The notes beneath the pieces are model-generated. The model searched no databases and was not told the origin of the DNA. It saw only the letters and a program-made list of their open reading frames with translations. The translations under genes and the position numbers were made by a program. Positions 56,129 through 63,550 of a DNA stretch of 63,550 nt are shown here, in pieces (position 1 is the first letter of the stretch; every line of letters starts with the position of its first letter). Source of the DNA: Alistipes sp. (GTDB taxonomy: Bacteria > Bacteroidota > Bacteroidia > Bacteroidales > Rikenellaceae); contig JAFSBY010000033.1 of NCBI GenBank assembly GCA_017437045.1, positions 1 to 63,550 of the forward strand, written 5' to 3'.

Positions 56129-58093
56129 ATGAAAATGATGAAACGTATGGTGTTGCTCGCCATCTTGATGGTGATGGCAACCGCAACGGCCTTTGCGCAG
56201 CCGATTCTGCGTATGCCGGCTGTTTTGAGCGATCACATGGTGCTCCAGGAGCAGAGCACGGTGACGATTTGGGGTTGGGCCGATCCGAATTGTACGGTGA
56301 CGGTAACGCCCTCGTGGGGTGAGGCCGTGCAGACCAAATCGCACTACGACACCTCGTGGGCGGTGAAGATTCAGACCCCGGCGGCTACGGCCGAGGCGCA
56401 GTCGATCGTGATCAAGACCAACAAGAAGGCCGAGGAGACGATCGAGGATATCTTGATCGGTCAGGTATGGCTCTGCTCGGGTCAGTCGAACATGAATTGG
56501 AGCGCGGTACACGGCTCGGCCGATATGAAACAGGCACTCGAGGGTGAGCAGTATCCCCAGATGCGTCTCTTTACGGTGACGAAGAATTGTACGGGCAACC
56601 TGCAGGCCGATTGCGACGGCGAGTGGATCGTCTGCGGGGATGAGGAGACGAAATATTTCAGTGCCGTAGGTTATTTTTTTGGTCGTCACCTCTTCGAGAA
56701 GCTGAATCGTCCGGTGGGTCTGATCAACTCGTCGTGGGGTGGTACGCCGATCGAAATGTGGATGACGGCGAATGATGCCAAGCAGAATAAGGAGGCCTAC
56801 GATCTCTTTGTGAAACGTTATGCAAAGCGTTCGGGATGGCGTGCCGGTGGTCTGTATGGCGCGATGATCCACCCGCTCCGCAACTTTGAGATTGCCGGTG
56901 CGATCTGGTATCAGGGATGTTCGAATGCCTATAATCCGGAGGTGTATGGCGAGCAGCAGGCCCTGATGATCCATGCTTGGCGCAAGGCGTTCGGTCAGCC
57001 CGACATGCCTTTCTATTTGGTGCAGCTCGCCCCGCACGGTCGTGAGGCCAAGCTGGGTGGTAAGACCCTCGTGCGCGAGCAGCAGGAGCGCGTAGTGCGC
57101 GAGATCCCCAACACGGGTATGGTTACGATCAGCGACCAGGTGGAGGATGTGACGAACATCCACCCCACGAACAAGAAGCAGGTGGGCATCCGTCTGGGTA
57201 ACTGGGCTTTAGCCGAGGTCTACAAGCAGGATGTGGGCAAGTATAAGCCTACGATGATGAAGTCGGTTGAGTTCAAGGGCGGTCGTGCCATCGTGACCTT
57301 TGAGAATGCCGAGGGTGGCATTGAGTGCCGTGGTGATGCGGTTGCTAATCTGGAGATCGCGGATGCTTCGGGCGTATTTAAGCCTGCGCAGGGTATGATC
57401 GACGGCGAGGGTCGTCTGCTCGTTTGGAACAAGCAGGTGCGCAAGCCCGTAGCCGTACGCTACTGCTTCAATGAGACGGCTATCGGTAACCTGTTCGATG
57501 CTGCCGGTATGCCCGTAGCACCGTTCCGCAGCGATAAGCCCGCTTTTGCTCCGCTGCCGAAGCCTGAGCCGGTGAATCCGGCGGCCAACGATCGCGTGGC
57601 ACAGGTGGTGACCGCGTCGCAGCAGACCGTCTCGTCGCAGACAGGTGCCAATGTGGAGCTGAAGAAGGTCGGTGTCAAGGTGGTTGGTAAGGGCCACACG
57701 AAGCTGAAGCTGACCAATGGCGTTCGTCTGCACCCCAACCGTGGCTATCAGCTGACGAAGGTGCCCGCCTCGCTGGTGGGTTGGGATTTCTTGCAACACG
57801 CATGCCCCAATAAGGGCGACGCGGAGCGTAATCCCCACCGTGCGAAGGTTACGGCCATGGGCGATGGTGAGATCTATGTTTTGGCTCGTCAGCACAAACT
57901 GATTGATGAGGCTTTGACCAAGTGGAAGAAGGTCGGAACGATCATGTTGAAGATGGGTGGCGACAAACCGTCGATACCCATGACGATATTTGCCCTACCG
58001 GTCAAGGAGGGACAAACTGTGACCTTGCCCCATACGGACCATTTCAACGATCTGTCATTGCTTGCTGTTCAGATTGACTACGTAGAGGAATAG
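56129..58093 (+). CDS. SASA/DUF303-type carbohydrate O-acetylesterase
   Basis: A 654-residue secreted protein (signal MVLLAILMVMATATAFAQ). N-terminal jelly-roll-like part ('LRMPAVLSDHMVLQEQSTVTIWGWADPNCTVTV'), then an SGNH/DUF303 domain with block I 'LCSGQSNMNW' (catalytic Ser), 'LINSSWGGTPIEMWM', 'IAGAIWYQGCSNAYNP' and block V 'VTNIHPTNKKQVG' (catalytic His). This group contains sialate O-acetylesterases and other carbohydrate acetylesterases, so the common name 'sialate O-acetylesterase' does not by itself prove the substrate. The last 170 residues are an added beta-rich domain without a family I recognise. It follows the two sialidase-fold genes by 28 bases. Confidence 0.9.
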   Translation: MKMMKRMVLLAILMVMATATAFAQPILRMPAVLSDHMVLQEQSTVTIWGWADPNCTVTVTPSWGEAVQTKSHYDTSWAVKIQTPAATAEAQSIVIKTNKKAEETIEDILIGQVWLCSGQSNMNWSAVHGSADMKQALEGEQYPQMRLFTVTKNCTGNLQADCDGEWIVCGDEETKYFSAVGYFFGRHLFEKLNRPVGLINSSWGGTPIEMWMTANDAKQNKEAYDLFVKRYAKRSGWRAGGLYGAMIHPLRNFEIAGAIWYQGCSNAYNPEVYGEQQALMIHAWRKAFGQPDMPFYLVQLAPHGREAKLGGKTLVREQQERVVREIPNTGMVTISDQVEDVTNIHPTNKKQVGIRLGNWALAEVYKQDVGKYKPTMMKSVEFKGGRAIVTFENAEGGIECRGDAVANLEIADASGVFKPAQGMIDGEGRLLVWNKQVRKPVAVRYCFNETAIGNLFDAAGMPVAPFRSDKPAFAPLPKPEPVNPAANDRVAQVVTASQQTVSSQTGANVELKKVGVKVVGKGHTKLKLTNGVRLHPNRGYQLTKVPASLVGWDFLQHACPNKGDAERNPHRAKVTAMGDGEIYVLARQHKLIDEALTKWKKVGTIMLKMGGDKPSIPMTIFALPVKEGQTVTLPHTDHFNDLSLLAVQIDYVEE

Positions 58094-58117
58094 CATCCTA
58101 GTTAAATAAATAGAGTT

Positions 58118-60133
58118 ATGAAACGCCTGTTGATGATACTGGCGCTGGTAGGCCTCTCGCTTTCGGGCACAGAGGCTGCCACGCCGTTGAAGAATGCCCA
58201 GCCGCTGCCGGCGGGTGGTGCCGAGGGGCTCTCGCCGATGTCGTTTGGCTTGACCTACAACAACTCCCCGAAGGGTTTTGCCTACCTCTCGTCGGAGCAG
58301 CAGCCCGATATTTTCGTCTCGGTGCAGCACGGAACGCCCCAAGCGAAGGGTTTCTTCCGTTGTCGTTTCGACCGCATGAGCGAAAGCGGTGATCCGATCT
58401 ACCACAGCCCCGAGAAGGTGCAAACGCCGTGGAGCGCGGCCAAGACCTTCCCGTCGAATGTGCGCATCTTCCAGGATGGCGACCAGGTATGGGCCGTGCG
58501 TCTGGCCAAGAGCTATATCCACGTCTCGCAATGGAACGGTACGGGCTTCGAGGAGGTGTGCAAAAACCAGATTTCGGGTTTTGAGTACCCCGTAGCCTCG
58601 TTCGACATGGTACGCCGTAAGCGCGGTGAGGTGGAGGTTGTCGTACTCTGCCACGATGGTGGCACCTACCGCCCCGAAACCTATCCGGGTGACCGTCAGT
58701 CCTACTACGATGGTGCCGGCATGTATCGTGGCGATCTGCACGCTTCGGGTCTCTTCCGCTTCACGGTCGATGATGATTGGCAGCAGATCACCCGCGTCGA
58801 GCAGGTGAGCCAGCATATGCGTCTGATGGTGGGTGCTTCGCGAGTGGCATGTGTCTATAACAAGGCCCGCACGCTCGACGGCTACCTCGTGGCCGGCCGC
58901 CTCGGCAGCTTGAAATATATCCCCTATGTGGCCAAGCTGCCCAAGGGTGGTGTCCCGGCTCTCCACGTGATGAAGAACGACGACGAGGTGCGTGTTCATG
59001 TCGCTTATAGCACCCAGATGGTGCCCTACTCGGCTGAGCGGGGCGATTGCTCGGGGTTGCTCATTGGCGGTGAGTCGGCCATGTACACCTATCGCTTCGA
59101 GCGTATGACGGCCAAGGGTGCTCCGATCTATGCAGCTCCGCACGTGGTGTTGGAGGCTCATGCTCCGCTCTACGGTGGCTCGCTCACGGTGCCCAACGTG
59201 GTCGATTGGGACGGTGACGGTGTGCTGGATATCGTGGCCGGTAACTCGGAGGGTCGTCTGCTCTTCTTCAAGAACAACGGCACGGATCGTCAGCCCGATT
59301 TTGCCCGCTCGGTCGAGTTGGAGGCGGGTGGCAAGCCCATCCTGCTGCGTCCGGGCTACTACGTCGTGCAAGGCCCCTTCGAGGCTTCGTGGGGTTATCT
59401 CTGCCCGACGGTCTTCGACTGGAACCAGGATGGCCTGTTGGATGTTGTCGTGTCGGGCTCGCGTGCCAAGTATGAGGTGATGCTCAATCGCGGCACGAAG
59501 AACGAGCCGAAACTCGATGCTCCGCAGGTGATCTCGTGCGACAACCTCGAGCTGCATGGCTCGTGGCGTGTGCGTCCGGCTATTGCCAAGGTGGGCGACC
59601 GCGTGGTGATGGTAACGATGGACGACGATAATGCCCTCCACCTCTATGGTCGTGTCGATGATCTGCATGTTGAGGACCTCGGTCTGCTGCGCCTGCACGA
59701 CGGCCGTCGCATCACGGGCCACAACGAGCTGCCCAAGGAGAAGACGCGCCTCGGTCAGTGGGGTAGAGGCAAGCTCCGCTTCGTGGATTGGAATGGCGAC
59801 GGCAAACTGGACCTCTTTGTCGGTTCGGTGAAGCGTTCGAGTTACCCCTCGCCCGAGCAGGGTCTGCCCCTGGCTCGTTTCCTGAAGAAGCGTTATGGCT
59901 TGCAGGTGATGTATTTCGAGAATGTGGGTACGAACGAGGATATGCGCTTTGCCGAGCCCAAGCAGATGCAGGTCGATGGCAAGGATGTCTATCTGGGTGC
60001 ACACTCGAATGCCCCCGAGCCGTGTATGCTGGGCGATACGTCGCAGGGCTGGAACCTGCTGGTGGGTGCCGAGAGTGGCAAGTACTTCTTCTTCGAGCGA
60101 GCCCACCTGACCTATGCCGGTTATGATGATTAA
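58118..60133 (+). CDS. VCBS/FG-GAP-repeat secreted protein, last gene of the PUL
   Basis: A 671-residue protein with a signal peptide (MILALVGLSLSGTEA). D-x-D-x-D-G loops mark propeller blades: DWDGDGVLDIV, DWNQDGLLDVV, DWNGDGKLDLF. It shares phrases with the non-esterase part of the 39503 protein (GNSEGRLLFFKNNGT, FVDWNGDGK, YFENVGTNEDMRFAEPK), so the two are relatives that bracket the locus; this one has no hydrolase domain. The role could be glycan binding or a scaffold; possible enzyme activity cannot be excluded because some propeller proteins of this kind are lyases or glycosidases. A strong terminator follows. Confidence 0.85.
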   Translation: MKRLLMILALVGLSLSGTEAATPLKNAQPLPAGGAEGLSPMSFGLTYNNSPKGFAYLSSEQQPDIFVSVQHGTPQAKGFFRCRFDRMSESGDPIYHSPEKVQTPWSAAKTFPSNVRIFQDGDQVWAVRLAKSYIHVSQWNGTGFEEVCKNQISGFEYPVASFDMVRRKRGEVEVVVLCHDGGTYRPETYPGDRQSYYDGAGMYRGDLHASGLFRFTVDDDWQQITRVEQVSQHMRLMVGASRVACVYNKARTLDGYLVAGRLGSLKYIPYVAKLPKGGVPALHVMKNDDEVRVHVAYSTQMVPYSAERGDCSGLLIGGESAMYTYRFERMTAKGAPIYAAPHVVLEAHAPLYGGSLTVPNVVDWDGDGVLDIVAGNSEGRLLFFKNNGTDRQPDFARSVELEAGGKPILLRPGYYVVQGPFEASWGYLCPTVFDWNQDGLLDVVVSGSRAKYEVMLNRGTKNEPKLDAPQVISCDNLELHGSWRVRPAIAKVGDRVVMVTMDDDNALHLYGRVDDLHVEDLGLLRLHDGRRITGHNELPKEKTRLGQWGRGKLRFVDWNGDGKLDLFVGSVKRSSYPSPEQGLPLARFLKKRYGLQVMYFENVGTNEDMRFAEPKQMQVDGKDVYLGAHSNAPEPCMLGDTSQGWNLLVGAESGKYFFFERAHLTYAGYDD

Positions 60134-60179
60134 ACATTGTTGAGTATCAATTAAATGCCGCGAGGTCGGCTTTTGGGGT

Positions 60180-60217
60180 GTTGTGTTGCGTCTTGTCGGG
60201 CGCAACACAACCTTTTT
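60180..60217 (+). terminator. Terminator of the PUL operon
   Basis: Perfect 11-bp stem GTTGTGTTGCG / CGCAACACAAC followed by CTTTTT. The rest of the gap up to 60420 holds the -7 element at 60357 and nothing else I recognise. Confidence 0.9.
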
Positions 60218-60356
60218 ATAGTCTTGAGGAAACCGATCGCGCGGCTACGATCCGCTGGATAGCCCTGCGCGCTATGAAGAACCGGCATTGGGTGGAGATT
60301 CTGAAAACGGATTTGCAAAAAAAACTCAAAAAGTATGGAAATTGTCGAAATTTTTA

Positions 60357-60364
60357 TAACTTTG
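60357..60364 (+). promoter_or_regulatory. -7 element for the 44-residue peptide and fimbrillin-like gene
   Basis: TAACTTTG; no -33 TTTG at normal distance. Leader of about 50 bases to ATG 60421. Confidence 0.55.
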
Positions 60365-60420
60365 TGATTATTAAGGCGAAAATTAAACGAAACTAATATT
60401 TTTAATTAAAACAACAGCAA

Positions 60421-60555
60421 ATGAAAACAACCAAATTAACCTATGAAGAACCTCGTTTCGAGCTGTGCGAGGTAGTTGTCGAGCAGGGCTTCCTGGTCTC
60501 GGACGGAACGATTGAGGACATGGAGCCGGGCGACGACTGGGCTCCGGCAGAGTAG
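60421..60555 (+). CDS. Acidic 44-residue peptide upstream of a fimbrillin-like lipoprotein
   Basis: A short open frame from ATG to TAG: it begins MKTTKLTYEEPRFELCE, goes on with VVVEQGFLVSDGTIEDMEP and ends GDDWAPAE. It has 12 acidic residues, one Cys and no signal peptide. The form (a Y-E-x-P-x-x-E-L/V opening, E-x-G-F in the middle, Gly/Asp-rich end) resembles small uncharacterised Bacteroidales peptides that precede lipoprotein operons. It has a -7 element in front and is followed after 25 bases by the fimbrillin-like gene, so the two are probably cotranscribed. A regulatory leader peptide, a secreted peptide or a precursor are all possible. Confidence 0.65.
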   Translation: MKTTKLTYEEPRFELCEVVVEQGFLVSDGTIEDMEPGDDWAPAE

Positions 60556-60580
60556 TAACAAACAAAAACGAGAGAGAAAG

Positions 60581-62620
60581 ATGAAAAAGATTTTTTATGC
60601 TTTGTTTGCCGCTGCTTTTGCCATGTCGTGCAGCGAGGCAACGGTTGATGAGGGTGCCATTCAGCCCGAGGTAGGGCAGGGCACGCCTATCGAGTTCTAT
60701 GCCGAGGGTTCGGCCGATAGCCGTACGACCTATTTCGAGGGCGATGGCCTGAGTGTTTATTGGGAAGAGGGCGATCTGGTTCCGATTATTGTTCGTGGTT
60801 ACTATGATAAGGAGGGTGTTCAAACTGAAACGCGTAACCGTGGACAGTATATTGCTGAGTCGTCGGGCGCTTCTACCAAATTAGTCCATAATAACTCGGA
60901 TGAGTTGGCGTGGGACTTTACGCTGAAAAATACCAATAAGACTATTACGGAGCAACCGGTTGATTTCGTATCGTTCTACTGCAATCCCTATTCGAGTATG
61001 ACAACCATTTATGCCGGTATCGGTGTCTATTCGGATTACAATCAAGAGCAGGCGGCTGCCAATGACTATTCGCACATCGGCAATTATATGGTGATGGCTT
61101 CGAATATCGTACACCGTGAAGCGGGTGATACGACGCCGGTTACGTTTAAGTACACCAATGTTATGTCGATTGTGGAGTTGACCCTCAAGGGTGATGCTGC
61201 GAAAAAGGTTACGGCTGTAGAGTTGACGTCGGCATCGTCTGCGCTGGGCTTTACGCAGGGAACGCTTTTTGTGGAGGATGCCACGAAAACGACGGATGTT
61301 GTAGAGGAGCCGTATTCGATTGATCCTGTTGCAGATTTGAGCTCGAACACAGTGAGACTGCAGCTGACTGAATATGCGCCCCTTTCGTCGGAAGGAACGA
61401 AATTCTATATGGTTGTATGCCCCGGTGAGCATACTTCTGGCGATATTACGCTGACGGTACACTGCTCGGATGGTACCTACTCCACGGTTAAGATGGGTGC
61501 GATTAACTTTGAGCGCAATAAGGTTTATAAGCCGAGTGTTACGTTGGTAAATTATGAGCAGAAGCAAGCTGCAGACATCACGCATCTCTTTACGGATGAT
61601 GCAAATGGTCGTTATGAGGCTCCTGTCGTATTTGAAGATGGTGCTCTGGTGATCACCAATCGAACCAACTATCCTATATGGAATGTCCCTGCTTACATGC
61701 AGACCTACCAGTCGGCAACGATCAATGCAACAACCTATCCTACCCTGAATTCGATTACGGCCAACAATGACGGTTATGTCTATGTTATGGTAGGTACCAC
61801 CACGGACTATTATGAGAACTCTCACGCGAATATGATCAAAGAGGGTTGGATGATGGTTACCCCGCGCACATCGAGCGGTGACAAAGACCTTGAAAATTAC
61901 AAAGATGGTCAGGTATTCTATGGTAGTGATAATACCACCCCTGTGGGCACCTGGACTATTTATGAGCGTTATATGAAGGCTGGTGAGACTTATGATCTCA
62001 CGGTATTGTACGCATTCTACTCGAAGTTCCAAGGTATTCGTCCGATTGCTAAAACGATCACGAATTCGGTAGCGACCCAGAAAATTCTGACCTTTGATTT
62101 TAATTCGCTGCCGACCGGTTGGACTGCGTATAAGAATTTTAATTCGATCATCTTGAATGTAATTCAGGGTAAGAAAGCCTATCAAATGTCGGATACCGAG
62201 TCTTACGATCTCGATTTCTCGTATACGCTACATACGGCAGTAGATGCGAACGGAAACCCGACAGATGGCGGTGGCTCGGGTTATCATAGTAGCAAATATC
62301 TGCTGGTGAACTTAAATTATACGGATGCTCAATCTGTAGGTTTCCCCGCTTTGGAGGGGTACAAGTTGGTAGAGGTGCAAGCAACTACGCATTCGAGTTG
62401 CAATGCTGCTACGGTCGGTATTTCTTCAGTGCCGGCTCCGGAGGCTGCAGTATATGTAAGTACACCTGAAACGATTAAGTTTGAAAAATCGACGGTAGCT
62501 ACCTATTCGTGGACAATTGAGAATTCGACTGCGAATACTCCTTACTATTTGTATGTAGGTCCGAATAAGCAGCATGGTCGCTTTACGGAGTTGAAGGCGA
62601 TTTACGACCAGACTAAGTAA
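60581..62620 (+). CDS. Fimbrillin-like lipoprotein with an added C-terminal domain
   Basis: A 679-residue lipoprotein from ATG 60581 (signal MKKIFYALFAAAFAMSC); the open frame upstream overlaps the 44-residue peptide gene in another frame and is not used. Residues about 25-340 are fimbrillin-like: 'IEFYAEGSADSRTTYFEGDGLSVYWEEGDLVPIIVRG', 'VDFVSFYCNPYSS', 'VTFKYTNVMSIVELTLKGDA', 'KFYMVVCPGEHTSGDITLTVHCSDG', 'INFERNKVYKPSVTL'. Residues about 350-679 are a Tyr/Thr-rich beta region that I cannot assign. The design parallels the fimbrillin/DUF5017 fusion at 50887. It may be another surface glycan-binding or fimbria-like protein. The A/T-richer second half suggests lower expression or more recent exchange. 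Confidence 0.82.
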   Translation: MKKIFYALFAAAFAMSCSEATVDEGAIQPEVGQGTPIEFYAEGSADSRTTYFEGDGLSVYWEEGDLVPIIVRGYYDKEGVQTETRNRGQYIAESSGASTKLVHNNSDELAWDFTLKNTNKTITEQPVDFVSFYCNPYSSMTTIYAGIGVYSDYNQEQAAANDYSHIGNYMVMASNIVHREAGDTTPVTFKYTNVMSIVELTLKGDAAKKVTAVELTSASSALGFTQGTLFVEDATKTTDVVEEPYSIDPVADLSSNTVRLQLTEYAPLSSEGTKFYMVVCPGEHTSGDITLTVHCSDGTYSTVKMGAINFERNKVYKPSVTLVNYEQKQAADITHLFTDDANGRYEAPVVFEDGALVITNRTNYPIWNVPAYMQTYQSATINATTYPTLNSITANNDGYVYVMVGTTTDYYENSHANMIKEGWMMVTPRTSSGDKDLENYKDGQVFYGSDNTTPVGTWTIYERYMKAGETYDLTVLYAFYSKFQGIRPIAKTITNSVATQKILTFDFNSLPTGWTAYKNFNSIILNVIQGKKAYQMSDTESYDLDFSYTLHTAVDANGNPTDGGGSGYHSSKYLLVNLNYTDAQSVGFPALEGYKLVEVQATTHSSCNAATVGISSVPAPEAAVYVSTPETIKFEKSTVATYSWTIENSTANTPYYLYVGPNKQHGRFTELKAIYDQTK

Positions 62621-62646
62621 TTGCTGAACTCAATACGATTCGAGTT

Positions 62647-62678
62647 GGGGCTGTTCCTTTGGGGACAGCCCCTCTTGT
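62647..62678 (+). terminator. Terminator after the fimbrillin-like gene
   Basis: GGGGCTGTTCC / GGGACAGCCCC stem with a short TTTG loop, then CTTGTTTTG. Confidence 0.8.
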
Positions 62679-62696
62679 TTTGTCGATAGGGTGGGG

Positions 62697-62940
62697 TGTT
62701 GCAAGCCTTTCCTTTCGTGTGCGCCTCCTTCCCTTCTATCCGCCCGCTCCATTCCGCTCCTTCCTACTCCTCGCTTTCTCCACCCGTCCTCCTCGCACTG
62801 CCGGCTCTCTGCTCCCTCCTCGCGCTGCCCGTTCCTTCTCTCTCGCACCTCCTCCCGCCTCGCGCCGTTCGTCCCATCCATTTGCTCCTCTCCGCCCTGT
62901 GCCGTCCGTGCTATCCCTCCCATCTTTCCCATACCTCCCA
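62697..62940 (+). other. Noncoding polypyrimidine tract upstream of the rRNA operon
   Basis: About 240 bases with an excess of C and T on this strand (for example CCTCCTTCCCTTC, CTCCCTCCTCGCG, CCCATACCTCCCATTA). Open frames cross it on both strands only because of the skewed composition. No gene is supported. The remaining 62941-63090 is A/T-rich and empty. Confidence 0.6.
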
Positions 62941-63093
62941 TTATACCTATATTTATATATATAAGCACCTTCCTCGGGATATATATCAGAATTTGCAATT
63001 TTTTTAATTTTATTAAAATGCTGATTATTAGCGATAATTGGCTGTTTTCGATGTCTGTATGTGAAAATTTGACAGAAAAAAGACGGTGAAATA

Positions 63094-63124
63094 TTTGCAG
63101 ATTCGGAAAAAGTCACTACCTTTG
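63094..63124 (+). promoter_or_regulatory. rRNA operon promoter P1
   Basis: TTTG 63094-63097, 19-base spacer, TACCTTTG 63117-63124. First of three tandem rRNA promoters. Confidence 0.85.
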
Positions 63125-63204
63125 CACCCGCAATGAGATCAAAACGACCTCTGAAGCACAAACAAAGGTTCTGAAAAAGTTTTTTGAAAAATCTTGAAAA
63201 AAGA

Positions 63205-63236
63205 TTTGGAAGTTTGAAAAACTTGCCTTACCTTTG
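63205..63236 (+). promoter_or_regulatory. rRNA operon promoter P2
   Basis: TTTG 63205-63208, 20-base spacer, TACCTTTG 63229-63236; the transcript would start with a GCTTTCG/CGAAAGC hairpin (63242-63264). Confidence 0.88.
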
Positions 63237-63303
63237 CATCCGCTTTCGCCTCAAAAACGAAAGCAGCGTTCTAAAAAAAAGTTTGAAAAATCTTGTAAAA
63301 AGA

Positions 63304-63335
63304 TTTGGTGGTTACGAAAAAAGGTTTTACCTTTG
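63304..63335 (+). promoter_or_regulatory. rRNA operon promoter P3
   Basis: TTTG 63304-63307, 20-base spacer, TACCTTTG 63328-63335; followed by a CCGCT/AGCGG hairpin (63345-63361). P2 and P3 share the upstream phrase TTTGAAAAATCTTG. Confidence 0.88.
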
Positions 63336-63429
63336 CACCACTTTCCGCTATGAAAAAGCGGTCAAGCGAGGAGGCTCGAAAGAGCGCTCCGATGAACAAG
63401 AAATGTTCTTATAGCGATATACGAACAGC

Positions 63430-63438
63430 GTTCTTTGA
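63430..63438 (+). promoter_or_regulatory. Possible boxA-like antitermination signal
   Basis: GTTCTTTGA in the rRNA leader resembles the boxA core (consensus around GCTCTTTAA) bound by NusB/S10 in rRNA antitermination. Position between promoter P3 and 16S is right. Confidence 0.45.
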
Positions 63439-63534
63439 AGTTATTGAGCAGCAAAGTTTTTATCCACTCGAAAGAGTGATTTCAAACAATACCTTTGAGA
63501 TTAGAGCTAAAGATTTAACAAAACTATTTTTTAT

Positions 63535-63550
63535 ACAATGGAGAGTTTGA
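63535..63550 (+). rRNA. 16S ribosomal RNA, first ~16 bases (3' cut by window edge)
   Basis: ACAATGGAGAGTTTGA matches the universal 16S 5' end (AAATTGAAGAGTTTGATC in E. coli). Three strong tandem promoters precede it. The mature 5' end is placed at about 63535 by alignment to E. coli position 1. Confidence 0.92.

Noticed and set aside
62659-63161. Open frames of 100-140 codons on both strands in the polypyrimidine region
   Set aside because: Low-complexity translations (Ser/Pro/Leu or Gly/Arg/Glu), mutually overlapping, no promoter or start context.
63490-63497. Fourth TACCTTTG in front of 16S rRNA
   Set aside because: No TTTG at 19-21 bases upstream and it lies within the expected rRNA processing leader; treated as chance.
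63184-63550. Two overlapping short frames in the rRNA leader
   Set aside because: They run through rRNA promoters and into 16S rRNA.

Overview
The window looks like chromosomal DNA of a gut Bacteroidales bacterium, most likely Alistipes or another member of the Rikenellaceae. Reasons: promoters of the Bacteroidota type (TTTG, 19-21 bases, TAnnTTTG) recur in front of genes; a SusC/SusD polysaccharide utilization locus (PUL), a fimbrillin operon and many lipoproteins are present; Shine-Dalgarno sequences are scarce; and core genes (pyruvate:ferredoxin oxidoreductase, rpe, rlmB, fabD, L35/L20, TatA/TatC) have Bacteroidota-like sequences. The genus is an inference; no 16S body is in the window, only its first ~16 bases at the right edge.

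Layout. 1-9.6 kb: 3' end of nifJ, a large surface lipoprotein with a beta-helix-like body, then housekeeping genes rpe, an ABC-F ATPase, rlmB, a YgjP-type metalloprotease and fabD. 10-11.7 kb: a leucine-rich-repeat (BspA-like) lipoprotein gene broken by one in-frame TGA and bracketed by near-identical terminators. 12-15.1 kb: a ROK-family regulator with an abutting acetyltransferase gene, and galK on the other strand. 15.2-24.4 kb (minus strand): a six-gene fimbria operon (DUF3575/OmpA-like outer-membrane protein, anchor, major fimbrillin, second fimbrillin, and two large accessory/tip candidates that carry lectin-like regions). 24.8-28.3 kb: a lone PqqD-like protein, a Cys/His-rich small membrane protein, a TonB-dependent receptor and a periplasmic heavy-metal-associated (CxxC) protein, which together suggest metal, probably copper, handling. 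28.3-29.6 kb: kdgK followed by a palindromic MITE-like element and its deletion derivative. 29.6-31.7 kb: a metallo-beta-lactamase-fold hydrolase divergent from a TIR / charged helix / C-type-lectin-like protein. 31.8-33.7 kb: rpmI-rplT and tatA-tatC. 34-38 kb: a 1326-residue lipoprotein sharing its N-terminal module with the one at 1.4 kb.

38.2-60.2 kb is one probable operon: a LacI regulator with a perfect 22-bp palindrome in its own leader, a VCBS-repeat/esterase fusion, a DHDPS/NAL-family aldolase, a sodium:solute symporter, SusC, SusD, two DUF5017-like lipoproteins (one fused to a fimbrillin-like domain), two tandem sialidase-fold (Asp-box) proteins, a SASA-type O-acetylesterase and a second VCBS-repeat protein. 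The set suggests surface capture of an acetylated glycan, deacetylation and trimming, import, and aldol cleavage of a keto-acid sugar. Sialic acid is the obvious candidate, but the Asp-box proteins seem to lack the sialidase RIP arginine and the aldolase is not a classical NanA, so the substrate is open. 60.4-62.6 kb: a 44-residue peptide gene followed by a fimbrillin-like lipoprotein gene. 62.7-63.55 kb: a polypyrimidine tract, then three tandem rRNA promoters leading into 16S rRNA, which starts at about 63535.
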